Notes under the pieces: generated by a model | Database searches by the model: none | Told to the model about the DNA's origin: nothing | Seen by the model: the letters and a program-made list of their open reading frames with translations, nothing else | Part shown: piece by piece, positions 34,752-43,805 of the stretch | Numbering within the stretch: position 1 is the first letter of the stretch | Layout: every line of letters begins with the position of its first letter | DNA from: Sphingosinicella sp942492965 | GTDB lineage: Bacteria > Pseudomonadota > Alphaproteobacteria > Sphingomonadales > Sphingomonadaceae | Direction of reading: 5' to 3' | DNA length: 64,000 nt | NCBI GenBank assembly: GCA_942492965.1 | Contig: OW818656.1 | Coordinates: 2,418,001-2,482,000, forward strand | Made by a program: the position numbers and the translations under genes

Positions 34752-34840
34752 ATTCACTCTTGCCTTGAGCCGAGCCCTCTCGTAATCCCGCCTCTGATAT
34801 CCGCGCGGCCGCCCGCGCGCACAGAGACAGGAAAAAGATC

Positions 34841-36229
34841 ATGGCGCAGGATTATATCGTCCGGGACATCACGCTCGCCGATTGGGGCCGCAAGGAACTG
34901 GCCATCGCGGAAACCGAAATGCCGGGCCTGATGTCGCTCCGCGCCGAATACGGCGCCGCGAAGCCCCTGAAGGGCGCGCGCATCACCGGCTCGCTGCACA
35001 TGACGATCCAGACGGCGGCGCTGATCGAGACGCTGACCGCGCTCGGCGCCGAGGTGCGCTGGGCCTCGTGCAACATCTATTCGACGCAGGATCATGCCGC
35101 CGCCGCCATCGCCGCGCAGGGTATTCCCGTGTTCGCCGTGAAGGGCGAAACGCTTGCCGAATACTGGGATTATATCGATCTCACCTTCCAGTGGCCGGGC
35201 GAGCCCGCCAACATGATCCTCGACGACGGCGGCGACGCCACCATGTTCATCCTCTGGGGCGCGCGGCTTGAGGCGGGCGAGAGCCTGCCTGCGCCGACCA
35301 ACGAGGAGGAAGAGGAATTCCAGCGCGTCGTGAAGGCGCGTGCCGCCGCCACGCCGGGCTTCTTCACGAAGACGCTGAAGAGCATTCGCGGCGTTTCGGA
35401 AGAGACGACCACGGGCGTGCACCGCCTTTATGAGCTGGCGAAGGCGGGCAAGCTGCCGTTCCCGGCGATCAACGTGAACGATAGCGTCACCAAATCGAAG
35501 TTCGACAACAAGTACGGCTGCAAGGAAAGCCTCGTCGACGGCATCCGCCGCGGCACGGACGTGATGATGGCGGGCAAGGTCGCGGTCGTCGCGGGGTACG
35601 GCGATGTCGGCAAGGGCTCCGCCGCCTCGCTGCGCGGCGCGGGCGCGCGCGTCATGATCACGGAGATCGATCCGATCTGCGCGCTGCAGGCGGCGATGGA
35701 CGGCTTCCAGGTCGTCACCATGGAAACGGCGGCGCCGATCGCCGACATCTTTGTCACCGCGACCGGCAACAAGGATGTCATCACGCTCGATCACATGCGC
35801 GCGATGAAGGACATGGCGATCGTGGGAAACATCGGCCACTTCGACAACGAGATTCAGGTCGGCGCGCTCAAGAACCTCAAGTGGACCGAGGTGAAGCCGC
35901 AGGTCGACATGATCGAATTCCCGGACGGCAAGCGTATCCTGCTGCTCTCGCAGGGGCGCCTCCTCAACCTCGGCAACGCCACCGGCCACCCGAGCTTCGT
36001 GATGTCGGCGAGCTTTTCGAACCAGGTGCTCGCACAGATCGAACTCTTCACGCGCGGCGGTGATTACAAGAACGACGTCTACGTGCTGCCCAAGCACCTC
36101 GACGAGAAGGTTGCGGCGCTGCACCTCGAAAAGCTCGGTGTCGAACTCACCACGCTCTCGGGTGAACAGGCATCGTATCTGGGCATCGACGCCGCCGGTC
36201 CCTACAAGACCGACCAATACCGGTACTGA
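34841..36229 (+). CDS. ahcY: Adenosylhomocysteinase
   Basis: 462 aa. It hydrolyses S-adenosylhomocysteine to adenosine and homocysteine, relieving product inhibition of methyltransferases. It begins YIVRDITLADWGRKELAIAETEMPGLM and contains the NAD motif VVAGYGDVGKGSAASLRGAGA. The signature SLVDGIRRGTDVM includes substrate-contacting residues, and the chain ends in the conserved KTDQYRY. An insert (LEAGESLPAPTNEEEEEF) matches the longer bacterial form. A clear ribosome site (GACAGGAAAAAG) precedes it. Confidence 0.97.
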   Translation: MAQDYIVRDITLADWGRKELAIAETEMPGLMSLRAEYGAAKPLKGARITGSLHMTIQTAALIETLTALGAEVRWASCNIYSTQDHAAAAIAAQGIPVFAVKGETLAEYWDYIDLTFQWPGEPANMILDDGGDATMFILWGARLEAGESLPAPTNEEEEEFQRVVKARAAATPGFFTKTLKSIRGVSEETTTGVHRLYELAKAGKLPFPAINVNDSVTKSKFDNKYGCKESLVDGIRRGTDVMMAGKVAVVAGYGDVGKGSAASLRGAGARVMITEIDPICALQAAMDGFQVVTMETAAPIADIFVTATGNKDVITLDHMRAMKDMAIVGNIGHFDNEIQVGALKNLKWTEVKPQVDMIEFPDGKRILLLSQGRLLNLGNATGHPSFVMSASFSNQVLAQIELFTRGGDYKNDVYVLPKHLDEKVAALHLEKLGVELTTLSGEQASYLGIDAAGPYKTDQYRY

Positions 36230-36280
36230 CGCGCTCAACAGGGATTCAAACCTGCGGCGACTGCGTCTAAGGTCGCCGCC

Positions 36281-38716
36281 GTGATCCTTCGTCTCACTTC
36301 TCTTGCTGCGCTTCTGATGCTGCCTGCGGCACCGGCATCGGCTGCCGTGTCGCTGATGCAGCGCGGCTGGCCCGTTACGGCGACCGCGATCATCGGCGCG
36401 GCGTGGCTGGCGTTTGCCGTGTGGGCGGTGATCCGCTCGGCGCGGGCGCGCGTGCAGGCGGAAACGGCGAAGGAATGGGGCCTCCGGCTGCGGGGTCTGC
36501 TCACCACCACGCCCGGCGCCTATCTCGTCGTCGGCGAAGACGGCGCGGCATCGTGTTCGGACGCCCTCCGCTCCTGGTTGGGGCTCGACCGCAAGGTGGC
36601 GCGGTTCGACGACCTGCTCGGCAGCGGCGAAAGCGGCCTCTCCCCGGATGACTATTCGGCGCTCGGCGCGGCGATCCAGGCGCTCGCCATATCGGGTGCG
36701 CCGTTCCGCATTTCCGTTTCGGCGGCCGGAAACCGCGTGTTGACAGCGGAAGGCAAGACCGCCCCGCCGCAGCTCGCAGGCGATCGTGGCACCGTCGTGT
36801 GGTTTTCGGATTCGAGCGGCGCGTATCGCAGGACGGAGGCGTTGGAGGCGGACCGCGACGGGTTGCGCGCCACGCTCGGCGCTTCAACGGCGGTGATCGA
36901 CGCGGCGCCGATTCCGATCTGGCGACGCGGTGCCGATCAGCGCCTCGTTCAGGTGAACCGCGCCTATGCCGACGCGGTGGAGGCCGAAAGCCCCGCCGCC
37001 GCCGTCCGTCTCGGCATCGAGCTCGTCTCCAATCCGCTGTCGGCGACGCCGCAATCGGCGGCGCGCATGGCGCTTGCCACCGGCGTGCCGCAGGTGCGCG
37101 AGGAACCGGCGATCATCGGCGGCGAGCGCCGCATGATGCGGATCATCGACAAGCCGATCGAAAACGGTGAGGTCGCGGGCTACGCCATCGACATCAGCGA
37201 GCGCGACGAGGCGGTCGGCGAACTCGAACGCTTCGTCGCCGCGCAGACGGCGACATTCGATCGCCTCTCCGCCGGGGTCGCCCGCTTCGGCGCGGACCGG
37301 GCGCTCGTGTTCTGGAACACCGCGTTCGCGGCGCTCTTCCGCCTCGATGCCGCTTTCCTCGACGAAGGCCCCGAATTCGACCGGCTGTTCGAGCGGATGC
37401 AGGAACAGCACCGCCTGCCCGAGCAGCGAGATTTCCCGAGCTGGCGCCGCGCGCGCCGCGCGTGGTTCACCAGCCAGATGGACAATGCCGAGGAGACGTG
37501 GGTTCTCCCCGATACGACCGTGCTTCGCGTCATCGCGCAGCCGAGCCCCGACGGCGGGCTGCTGCTGATCTTCGAGGACCGCTCCGAGCAGCTTCGCCTC
37601 GCCAGCTCGCGCGATACGCTGCTGCGCGTGCAGGAGGCGACGCTCAACAACCTGCACGAAGCCGTCGCCGTGTTCGCTGCGGACGGCCGCGTGCAACTCT
37701 ACAACAGCGTGTTCGCCGATCTCTGGAACATCGACGAGGCGCACCTCGCGATGAAGCCGCATGTCGACGAGCTTTCCGATCCCGCTGCGCCGCCGCGCGC
37801 GGAGCACGCCTATCTCGGCCTGCTGCGCGATCTCATCCAGGCCTCGACGATGGGCCGGCAGGCGAAAGCCGGGCGTGTCGATTTCACCGGTGCGCGCGTG
37901 CTCCAATACGCAGCGGTGCCGCTGCCGGACGGCAACGCGCTCATCACCTTCCTCGACATTACCGATTCGACACGCATCGAGAACGCGCTGCGTGAACGGA
38001 ACGAAGCGCTGGAGGCGGCGGACCGGCAGAAATCGGCGTTCGTCGAGAACATGTCCTACGAGCTGCGCACGCCGCTCACGGCGATCAGCGGCTTCGCCGA
38101 AATGCTCGCGCAGGGCTATGTCGGCGATCTGTCGCCGAAGCAGGAAGACTATATCCGATCGATCCTGATCTCCTCGGACCGGCTGCAGCTTCTCATCAAC
38201 GACATTCTCGACCTGGCCGTCACCGAAGCGGGCGCGCTCGCGCTCGATATCCGTGTGGTCTCCGTGGGCGAGCTTGTTGAAAGCGTCGTGACGATGACGC
38301 GCGGGTTCGCCGAGGATCGCGGCCTTGCTTTCGAGACGAACGTTCCGGCGGACGTCGGCGTCATCGACGGCGATCCGGTGCGCCTGAAGCAGGCGCTGTT
38401 CAATCTTGTCAACAACGCGATCCGCTTCACGCCCTCCGGCGGGCGCGCCGCCATCTATGTCGAAAGCCTGCCGGACAGCATCGTGATCCGTGTCAGCGAC
38501 AATGGCATCGGCATCCCGGACGACGAGCAGGAGCTGGTGTTCGATCGCTTCCGCAAGGGTTCGAACGCCACGGCGAGCCAGGGCGTCGGGCTCGGCCTGT
38601 CGCTGGTGCGCGACGTGATCGATCTGCACGGCGGCCGGGTCATTCTCGATTCGCATCTCGGCGAGGGCACGACGGTCAGCCTGCACATTCCGCGCCGTCA
38701 TGGGGACCGTGCGTGA
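36281..38716 (+). CDS. divL: DivL-like PAS sensor kinase homologue with Tyr in place of the catalytic His
   Basis: 811 aa from GTG 36281. Two N-terminal hydrophobic segments (residues 1-25 and about 30-50) are followed by several PAS-like domains (about 60-560). The DHp region reads VENMSYELRTPLTAISGF, where the phospho-accepting His of ordinary kinases is Tyr593. The ATPase domain looks intact: N-box LVNNAIRFTP, DNGIGIPDDE near 740 and GVGLGLSLV near 767. Tyr at this site, multiple PAS domains and N-terminal membrane anchoring are the features of Caulobacter DivL, which binds CckA and controls CtrA in the cell cycle. It overlaps tsaE by 4 bases. Confidence 0.85.
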   Translation: MILRLTSLAALLMLPAAPASAAVSLMQRGWPVTATAIIGAAWLAFAVWAVIRSARARVQAETAKEWGLRLRGLLTTTPGAYLVVGEDGAASCSDALRSWLGLDRKVARFDDLLGSGESGLSPDDYSALGAAIQALAISGAPFRISVSAAGNRVLTAEGKTAPPQLAGDRGTVVWFSDSSGAYRRTEALEADRDGLRATLGASTAVIDAAPIPIWRRGADQRLVQVNRAYADAVEAESPAAAVRLGIELVSNPLSATPQSAARMALATGVPQVREEPAIIGGERRMMRIIDKPIENGEVAGYAIDISERDEAVGELERFVAAQTATFDRLSAGVARFGADRALVFWNTAFAALFRLDAAFLDEGPEFDRLFERMQEQHRLPEQRDFPSWRRARRAWFTSQMDNAEETWVLPDTTVLRVIAQPSPDGGLLLIFEDRSEQLRLASSRDTLLRVQEATLNNLHEAVAVFAADGRVQLYNSVFADLWNIDEAHLAMKPHVDELSDPAAPPRAEHAYLGLLRDLIQASTMGRQAKAGRVDFTGARVLQYAAVPLPDGNALITFLDITDSTRIENALRERNEALEAADRQKSAFVENMSYELRTPLTAISGFAEMLAQGYVGDLSPKQEDYIRSILISSDRLQLLINDILDLAVTEAGALALDIRVVSVGELVESVVTMTRGFAEDRGLAFETNVPADVGVIDGDPVRLKQALFNLVNNAIRFTPSGGRAAIYVESLPDSIVIRVSDNGIGIPDDEQELVFDRFRKGSNATASQGVGLGLSLVRDVIDLHGGRVILDSHLGEGTTVSLHIPRRHGDRA

Positions 38717-39153
38717 TCGCGCTTGCCGACGAAGCGGCGACGGACACGTTCGGACGCCGCCTTGCCGCGCGCCTCGTGCCTGGCGACGTCGTGCTGCTGT
38801 CGGGCGATCTCGGCGCGGGGAAAACGGCGCTCGCACGCGGGATTCTTGCCGGCCTCGGTCATGTCGGCGAGGTGCCGAGCCCGACCTTCACGCTGGTGCA
38901 GAGCTATGAGGTGCCAGGGGTGCGCCTCCCCGTGTGGCATGTCGATCTCTACCGGCTCGAAGACTCAGGCGAGGTGGAGGAACTCGGCCTCGACGAAATT
39001 CTGGTGGACGGCGCGCTCATCATCGAATGGCCCGAACGCGCGGGCGGACGCTGGCCGGAAGCGCTGCACCTGAAGCTCACCGATAGTGGCGAAGGCAGCC
39101 GCCGCTTGACAGCGCGCGTGCCGCCCGCTTGGGAAGCGCGATGGCCGATCTGA
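38713..39153 (+). CDS. tsaE: tRNA t6A biosynthesis ATPase TsaE
   Basis: 146 aa from GTG 38713 inside the divL stop. The P-loop LLSGDLGAGKTALARGIL and the PSPTFTLVQSY and HVDLYRL motifs are the TsaE set. It acts with TsaB and TsaD to make t6A37 in tRNA, the precursor that MtaB would thiomethylate. It overlaps the amgK start by 13 bases. Confidence 0.94.
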   Translation: MIALADEAATDTFGRRLAARLVPGDVVLLSGDLGAGKTALARGILAGLGHVGEVPSPTFTLVQSYEVPGVRLPVWHVDLYRLEDSGEVEELGLDEILVDGALIIEWPERAGGRWPEALHLKLTDSGEGSRRLTARVPPAWEARWPI

Positions 39154-40157
39154 ACCTGCCCGAAGGGGCACGCGCTTTCCTGAACGCGAACGGATGGGGT
39201 GGCGCCGAGATCGCCACGCTAGCCGGAGACGCTTCGTTTCGCCGCTATTTCCGCGTGCGCGACGGCGCCCGCCGCGCCGTGCTGATGGATGCGCCGCCGC
39301 CCAACGAGAATTGCGAGGCGTTCGTTGCGATAGACACGTATCTCGCGGCGCGGGGCATCAGCGTGCCGCAAGTGTTCGCTTCGGAACCCGCGCAGGGCCT
39401 CGCGCTTCTCGAAGACCTCGGCGATTCGATGTTCGTGCGTGCCATCGAAGCCGGTGCCGACGAGGCGGAACTTTACCGTGCGGCGACCGACGTGCTCGCG
39501 CATCTTCACGCCGAACCGATGGCGGAAAGCGTCGCCGGCCATGCGGTCGGCCCCTATGCCGAGGAACGCATGGCACGCGAGGTCGCGCTGGTGCTCGACT
39601 GGCACTGGCCGGAATTGATGGCTGGCGCGGCGGATGATGCCTTGCGCGCTGCCTATGCCGCGGCGTGGGCCGAGGTATGGCCGCGCGCACGCGCGCACGA
39701 TGACCGGCTCGTGCAGCTCGATTACCATTCCCCGAACCTGATGTGGCTGCAGGAGCGGCAGGGCCTTGCCCGTGTGGGCGTGCTCGACTTTCAGGACGCG
39801 ATGCGCGGCCCCGCGGCCTACGATCTGGTGTCGCTGATCCAGGACCCGCGCCGCGACGTGCCGCCTGCGCTGGAGCCGGAACTCATCGCGCGCTATCTCG
39901 CCGCGCGGCCGGGATTCGATCGCGACGCTTTCGCGGCGAGCTATGCCGTGCTCGGCGCGCAGCGCGCCGCGCGTATTCTCGGCGTGTTCGTGCGGCTGTG
40001 GCGGCGCGACGGCAAGCCCGGGTATCTGAAGCATATTCCGCGCGTCTGGGCGCTGCTCGATCGCAACCTCGCGCACCCGGCGCTCGCGCCCGTCGCGCGC
40101 TGGTTCGACGCGAACCTTCCCGCCTCCATGCGCCGCGACTTCATGGGTGACGCATGA
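39141..40157 (+). CDS. amgK: N-acetylmuramate/N-acetylglucosamine kinase AmgK
   Basis: 338 aa aminoglycoside-phosphotransferase fold. It has SFRRYFRVRDGARRAVLMDAPPPNENC (nucleotide loop), the catalytic QLDYHSPNLMW and metal-binding GVLDFQDAMRGPAAYDLVSLIQD. Next to murU this identifies the anomeric kinase that phosphorylates MurNAc at C1, letting recycled cell-wall sugar bypass de novo synthesis and fosfomycin. The start ATG 39141 overlaps tsaE; murU follows with ATGA overlap. Confidence 0.9.
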   Translation: MADLNLPEGARAFLNANGWGGAEIATLAGDASFRRYFRVRDGARRAVLMDAPPPNENCEAFVAIDTYLAARGISVPQVFASEPAQGLALLEDLGDSMFVRAIEAGADEAELYRAATDVLAHLHAEPMAESVAGHAVGPYAEERMAREVALVLDWHWPELMAGAADDALRAAYAAAWAEVWPRARAHDDRLVQLDYHSPNLMWLQERQGLARVGVLDFQDAMRGPAAYDLVSLIQDPRRDVPPALEPELIARYLAARPGFDRDAFAASYAVLGAQRAARILGVFVRLWRRDGKPGYLKHIPRVWALLDRNLAHPALAPVARWFDANLPASMRRDFMGDA

Positions 40158-40915
40158 AGATGCACCGCGCGCCGATGTCGCTCCGTCCCAATCCCGAAGG
40201 CCCGCTGCCGCCCGCCGCGATGGTGCTCGCCGCCGGGCTCGGCAAAAGGATGCGTCCGCTCACCGCGACGCGCCCGAAGCCGCTCGTGCGCGTGCACGGC
40301 AAGACGCTGCTCGACCACGCACTCGATAACCTCCGTGCCTCGGACGTGCGCCGCGTCGTCGTCAACGTTCACTATCTCGCCGGGCAGGTGGAGGCGCACC
40401 TTGCGCGCAATGCCGCCGATCTCGACATCGCGGTTTCCGACGAGCGCGAGGCGCTGCTGGAAACCGGCGGCGGTGTCGCGAAGGCGCTGCCGCTGATCGG
40501 CGCCGATCCGTTCTTCGTCGTGAACAGCGACAACATGTGGGTGGACGGGCCGATCGATACGCTGCGGCAGATGGCGCGGCGCTGGAACCCCGACATCATG
40601 GACGCGCTGCTGCTCGTCGTGCCGCTTGCCCGCGCGCACGGCTATGAAGGGCGCGGCGATTTCCACATGACGGGCGAAGGCCTGCTCGCGCGCAGGCGCG
40701 GCGCGCGCGTGGCGCCGTTCGTGTTCTCCGGCGTGCAGCTGCTGAAGGCCTCGCTGTTCGACGATGTGCCGGAAGGCGCCTTCTCGCTCAATCTCATCTA
40801 CGACCGGCTGATCGAAAGCGGGCGTCTCTACGGCATCGCGCACACCGGCCAGTGGTTCCATGTCGGCACGCCGGGGGCGGTGAAGGAGACGGAGGCGCTG
40901 CTCGGCAATGGCTGA
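40154..40915 (+). CDS. murU: N-acetylmuramate alpha-1-phosphate uridylyltransferase MurU
   Basis: 253 aa nucleotidyltransferase. The N-terminus MVLAAGLGKRMRPLTATRPKPLVRVHGK is the sugar-nucleotide pyrophosphorylase signature, and FFVVNSDNMWVDGP holds the metal-binding region. It makes UDP-MurNAc from MurNAc-1-phosphate supplied by AmgK. The stop overlaps addB by 8 bases. Confidence 0.9.
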   Translation: MKMHRAPMSLRPNPEGPLPPAAMVLAAGLGKRMRPLTATRPKPLVRVHGKTLLDHALDNLRASDVRRVVVNVHYLAGQVEAHLARNAADLDIAVSDEREALLETGGGVAKALPLIGADPFFVVNSDNMWVDGPIDTLRQMARRWNPDIMDALLLVVPLARAHGYEGRGDFHMTGEGLLARRRGARVAPFVFSGVQLLKASLFDDVPEGAFSLNLIYDRLIESGRLYGIAHTGQWFHVGTPGAVKETEALLGNG

Positions 40916-43805
40916 GCGGAAAGCCGTCTTCACGATCCCGGCGCACCGCGCCTTCGCCGACGCGCTCGCGGCAGGGATGCTCAGCCGCATCGGCAGGCAC
41001 GATCTTCCGCGCGCACTCCTGCTGCTTCCCAACCGCCGCGCCGTGCGCGCTGTGACGGAGGCGTTCGTGCGCGCCTCGGGCGGGGCGTTGCTGCTGCCCA
41101 GGATGCTGCCGATCGGCGATGTCGGGGAGAACGAGGCGCTTGGGCTTTTCGACGAGGCGATGGCGCTGGAGGCCGAGGTGCAGCCCGCGATCGCGGCGTT
41201 TGAACGCCGGATGCTGCTGATGCCGCTCGTCCACCGCTGGCAGCAGCTGAGCGGCCGGGCGCGCAGCAGCGTGGAGACGCTGCGCCTCGCCGACGCGCTC
41301 GCGCGCACGCTCGATCAGCTTCAGCTCGAAGGCATCGACCCCGCGCGGCTCCACGAGACGATGGCGGAGCTTGGTGCACACTGGGAGGTGACGCTGAAGT
41401 TCGTCGAGGTGGTGGTGAACGCATGGCCGCCACAGCTTGCCGCGCGTGGCCTCATGGACCGCGTCGCGCGGCGCCAGCTGTTGCTTGCCGCCATCGCCCG
41501 CCGCTGGCGCAAGGTGCCGCCCGCGCGGCCTATCGTGGCGGCGGGCATGGCGAGCGCCGACCCTGCGGTGGCGGAAGTGCTCGCGGTGGTCGCGGACCTG
41601 CCGCGCGGCGCGGTGGTTCTGCCGGGCCTTGATCTTCACACTGCCGACTGGGACGAAATTCGCGGCTTCCCCGCACATCCGCAGTGCGGCCTGTGGCATC
41701 TTCTCGACCGGATGGGCGTCGCGCGCGAAGAGGTTGGCGTGTGGGAAGGTGCAAGCGCGCTCGACGGCCCTGAGGCGCGCGCTGAGGCGATCGGCGCGGC
41801 GCTGTCACTCGCGGGCAGTACCGCACACTGGCCGCCTGCGGGTCCGCTCTCCGGCCTCCGCTTCGCCGAGGCGGCGAACCCGGCGGAGGAGGCGGGCGTC
41901 GTTGCGCTCGCCATGCGCCGCCAGCTGGATACGCCGGGCGCCACGGCCGCGCTCGTCACGCCCGATCGCAGCCTTGCCCGCCGCGTCGCCGCGCAGCTTC
42001 GGCGCTGGGGGATCGAGGTCGATGATTCGGCCGGTACGCCGCTCGCGCGCGCGCCTGCTGGAACGCTGCTGCTCGCTGCGCTTGAGGCGGGCGCGCAGCG
42101 GTTCGCACCCGGCGCATTGCTCGCGCTGCTCAAGCACCCGCTGGCGGGGCCGGGCGAGGGCAGGGCGCGCCTCTATTGGCTCGACGAGGTCCGCCGTCTC
42201 GACCTCAGCCTTCGCGGCGTGCGCCCGGCCGCGGGTCTCAAGGGTATTGCCGCGCGCGTCAAGGCTCCGCCCCAGGGCGCGCTCCCCGATACCGAACGTG
42301 CGCAGCTCGCCGCGTGGTGGAAGGCGCTCCGCCCGCGCCTCGAAGCGCTCGAAGCGCTGATGGCGAAGCCGCGCGCGCTCGGCGAATTGGCGGATGGCCT
42401 GCGTGCGTTTGCGGAAGACGTTTCCGAAGGTCGGGTCTGGGAAGGGGCTGCCGGACGCGCTGCGGCCGAGACGATCGCGGAGATGGTGCAGCATGGCGAC
42501 ATAGGCTTGCTGATTCCGCCCGCCGACCTTCCTGCGCTGTTCGGTGCGATTCTCGGCGACGTCGCCGTGCGTCCCGCCTTCGGCAAGCACCCGCGTCTCG
42601 CCATCTACGGCCTTCTGGAAGCGCGATTGCAGCGCGCCGACCTGATGATCCTCGGCGGGCTGAATGAAGGTGTCTGGCCGGGCGGCGATCCTTTCGATCC
42701 GTGGATACCGCCCGCGATCCGCCGCCGCCTCGGCCTTCCCGAAACCGAGCGCGCCATCGGCCTCGCCGCGCATGACTTCGTGCTCGCGGCGGCGGCGCCG
42801 GAAGTGCTGCTCACGCGCGCGCGCCGCGATGCCTCCGCGCCGACGGTCGCCTCGCGCTTCTGGCTGCGGCTGCTCGCTTTCGCGGGCGATCATGTCGTTT
42901 GGGAAACGGGCCTTCCCGCACTCGCTGCAGCGCTTGATGCGCGCGAGAGCGTCCCGCCCGCCGAACGACCGCGCCCCGCGCCGCCCGCTGCCGACCGGCC
43001 CAAACAGATCAGCGTCACCCAGGTCGATCGCCTGCTGATCGATCCCTACAGCTTCTACGCCGAAAAGATGCTGCGCCTGCGGCCGCTCGATCCGCTCGAC
43101 GCCGATCTCTCGGCGGCGGAGCGCGGCACCATCGTCCACGCCGTCATCGAAGCCCTGCTCGGTGCCGGCACGCTCCACGATCCCGCCGTGCGCGAATTCG
43201 CGATCGACAAGGCCATCGCGGAGCACGCCGATCAGCCGCTCGTCGCGGCGCTCTGGCGGCCCCGTATCGTGCGGATGCTCGATTGGGTCGCGGAGCTTAT
43301 GGCCGCGCGGGCTGCCGGGGGGTGGGGCGAGGTTCGCTCGGAAGTCGAAGGGCACTTCGAGGTCTCGGGGATCACCCTGAAGGGCAAGGCGGACATCGTG
43401 CAGGCGGGGCCGGAGGGACTGCTGATCGCCGACTTCAAGACCGGCGCGGTCCCGCGGCAGGCGCGCCTTTCGGACGGCCTTGCCTCGCAGCTCGGCCTGC
43501 TTGCTTGGCTCGCCGAGGAGGGTGCGCTGGACGGTCCGGCGTCGGGCGTCGTCGAGGTCGCCTACTGGAAGCTCTCGGGCGGCAAGGACGCGGGCAAGGA
43601 GACAACGAGCGCGCGCCACTACAAGGATGCATGGGCTGATCTTCCCGCGTTCATCGAAACCTGCCGCGCCGCATTCCGCGAGGCGGTGAGCGAATATCTC
43701 GCGGGTAGCCGCCCGTTCGAGGCGAAGGTGAAGCCGGAGTACGCCGTTCACTTGCAGGACTACGACCACCTCGCGCGCCTCGCCGAATGGTGGGGGCGCA
43801 AATGA
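40908..43805 (+). CDS. addB: Double-strand break repair protein AddB
   Basis: 965 aa. It is the alphaproteobacterial AddB with an inactivated helicase-like N-terminal part (AFADALAAGMLSRIGRHDLPRALLLLPNRRA) and the LMILGGLNEGVWPGGDPFDPWIP segment. A C-terminal PD-(D/E)XK nuclease domain carries RGTIVHAVIEALL, LKGKADIVQ and LLIADFKTG. With AddA it resects double-strand breaks for RecA. addA follows with ATGA overlap. Confidence 0.93.
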   Translation: MAERKAVFTIPAHRAFADALAAGMLSRIGRHDLPRALLLLPNRRAVRAVTEAFVRASGGALLLPRMLPIGDVGENEALGLFDEAMALEAEVQPAIAAFERRMLLMPLVHRWQQLSGRARSSVETLRLADALARTLDQLQLEGIDPARLHETMAELGAHWEVTLKFVEVVVNAWPPQLAARGLMDRVARRQLLLAAIARRWRKVPPARPIVAAGMASADPAVAEVLAVVADLPRGAVVLPGLDLHTADWDEIRGFPAHPQCGLWHLLDRMGVAREEVGVWEGASALDGPEARAEAIGAALSLAGSTAHWPPAGPLSGLRFAEAANPAEEAGVVALAMRRQLDTPGATAALVTPDRSLARRVAAQLRRWGIEVDDSAGTPLARAPAGTLLLAALEAGAQRFAPGALLALLKHPLAGPGEGRARLYWLDEVRRLDLSLRGVRPAAGLKGIAARVKAPPQGALPDTERAQLAAWWKALRPRLEALEALMAKPRALGELADGLRAFAEDVSEGRVWEGAAGRAAAETIAEMVQHGDIGLLIPPADLPALFGAILGDVAVRPAFGKHPRLAIYGLLEARLQRADLMILGGLNEGVWPGGDPFDPWIPPAIRRRLGLPETERAIGLAAHDFVLAAAAPEVLLTRARRDASAPTVASRFWLRLLAFAGDHVVWETGLPALAAALDARESVPPAERPRPAPPAADRPKQISVTQVDRLLIDPYSFYAEKMLRLRPLDPLDADLSAAERGTIVHAVIEALLGAGTLHDPAVREFAIDKAIAEHADQPLVAALWRPRIVRMLDWVAELMAARAAGGWGEVRSEVEGHFEVSGITLKGKADIVQAGPEGLLIADFKTGAVPRQARLSDGLASQLGLLAWLAEEGALDGPASGVVEVAYWKLSGGKDAGKETTSARHYKDAWADLPAFIETCRAAFREAVSEYLAGSRPFEAKVKPEYAVHLQDYDHLARLAEWWGRK

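Noticed and set aside
34590..34840. SAH or SAM riboswitch in the ahcY leader
   Set aside because: The space is taken up by a terminator, a palindromic operator and a short leader. I saw no conserved SAH or SAM-II core or pseudoknot, though a covariance-model search would be decisive.
41805..43769. 654-residue minus-strand frame opposite addB
   Set aside because: Shadow of addB caused by GC-rich codons, with no recognisable domain.
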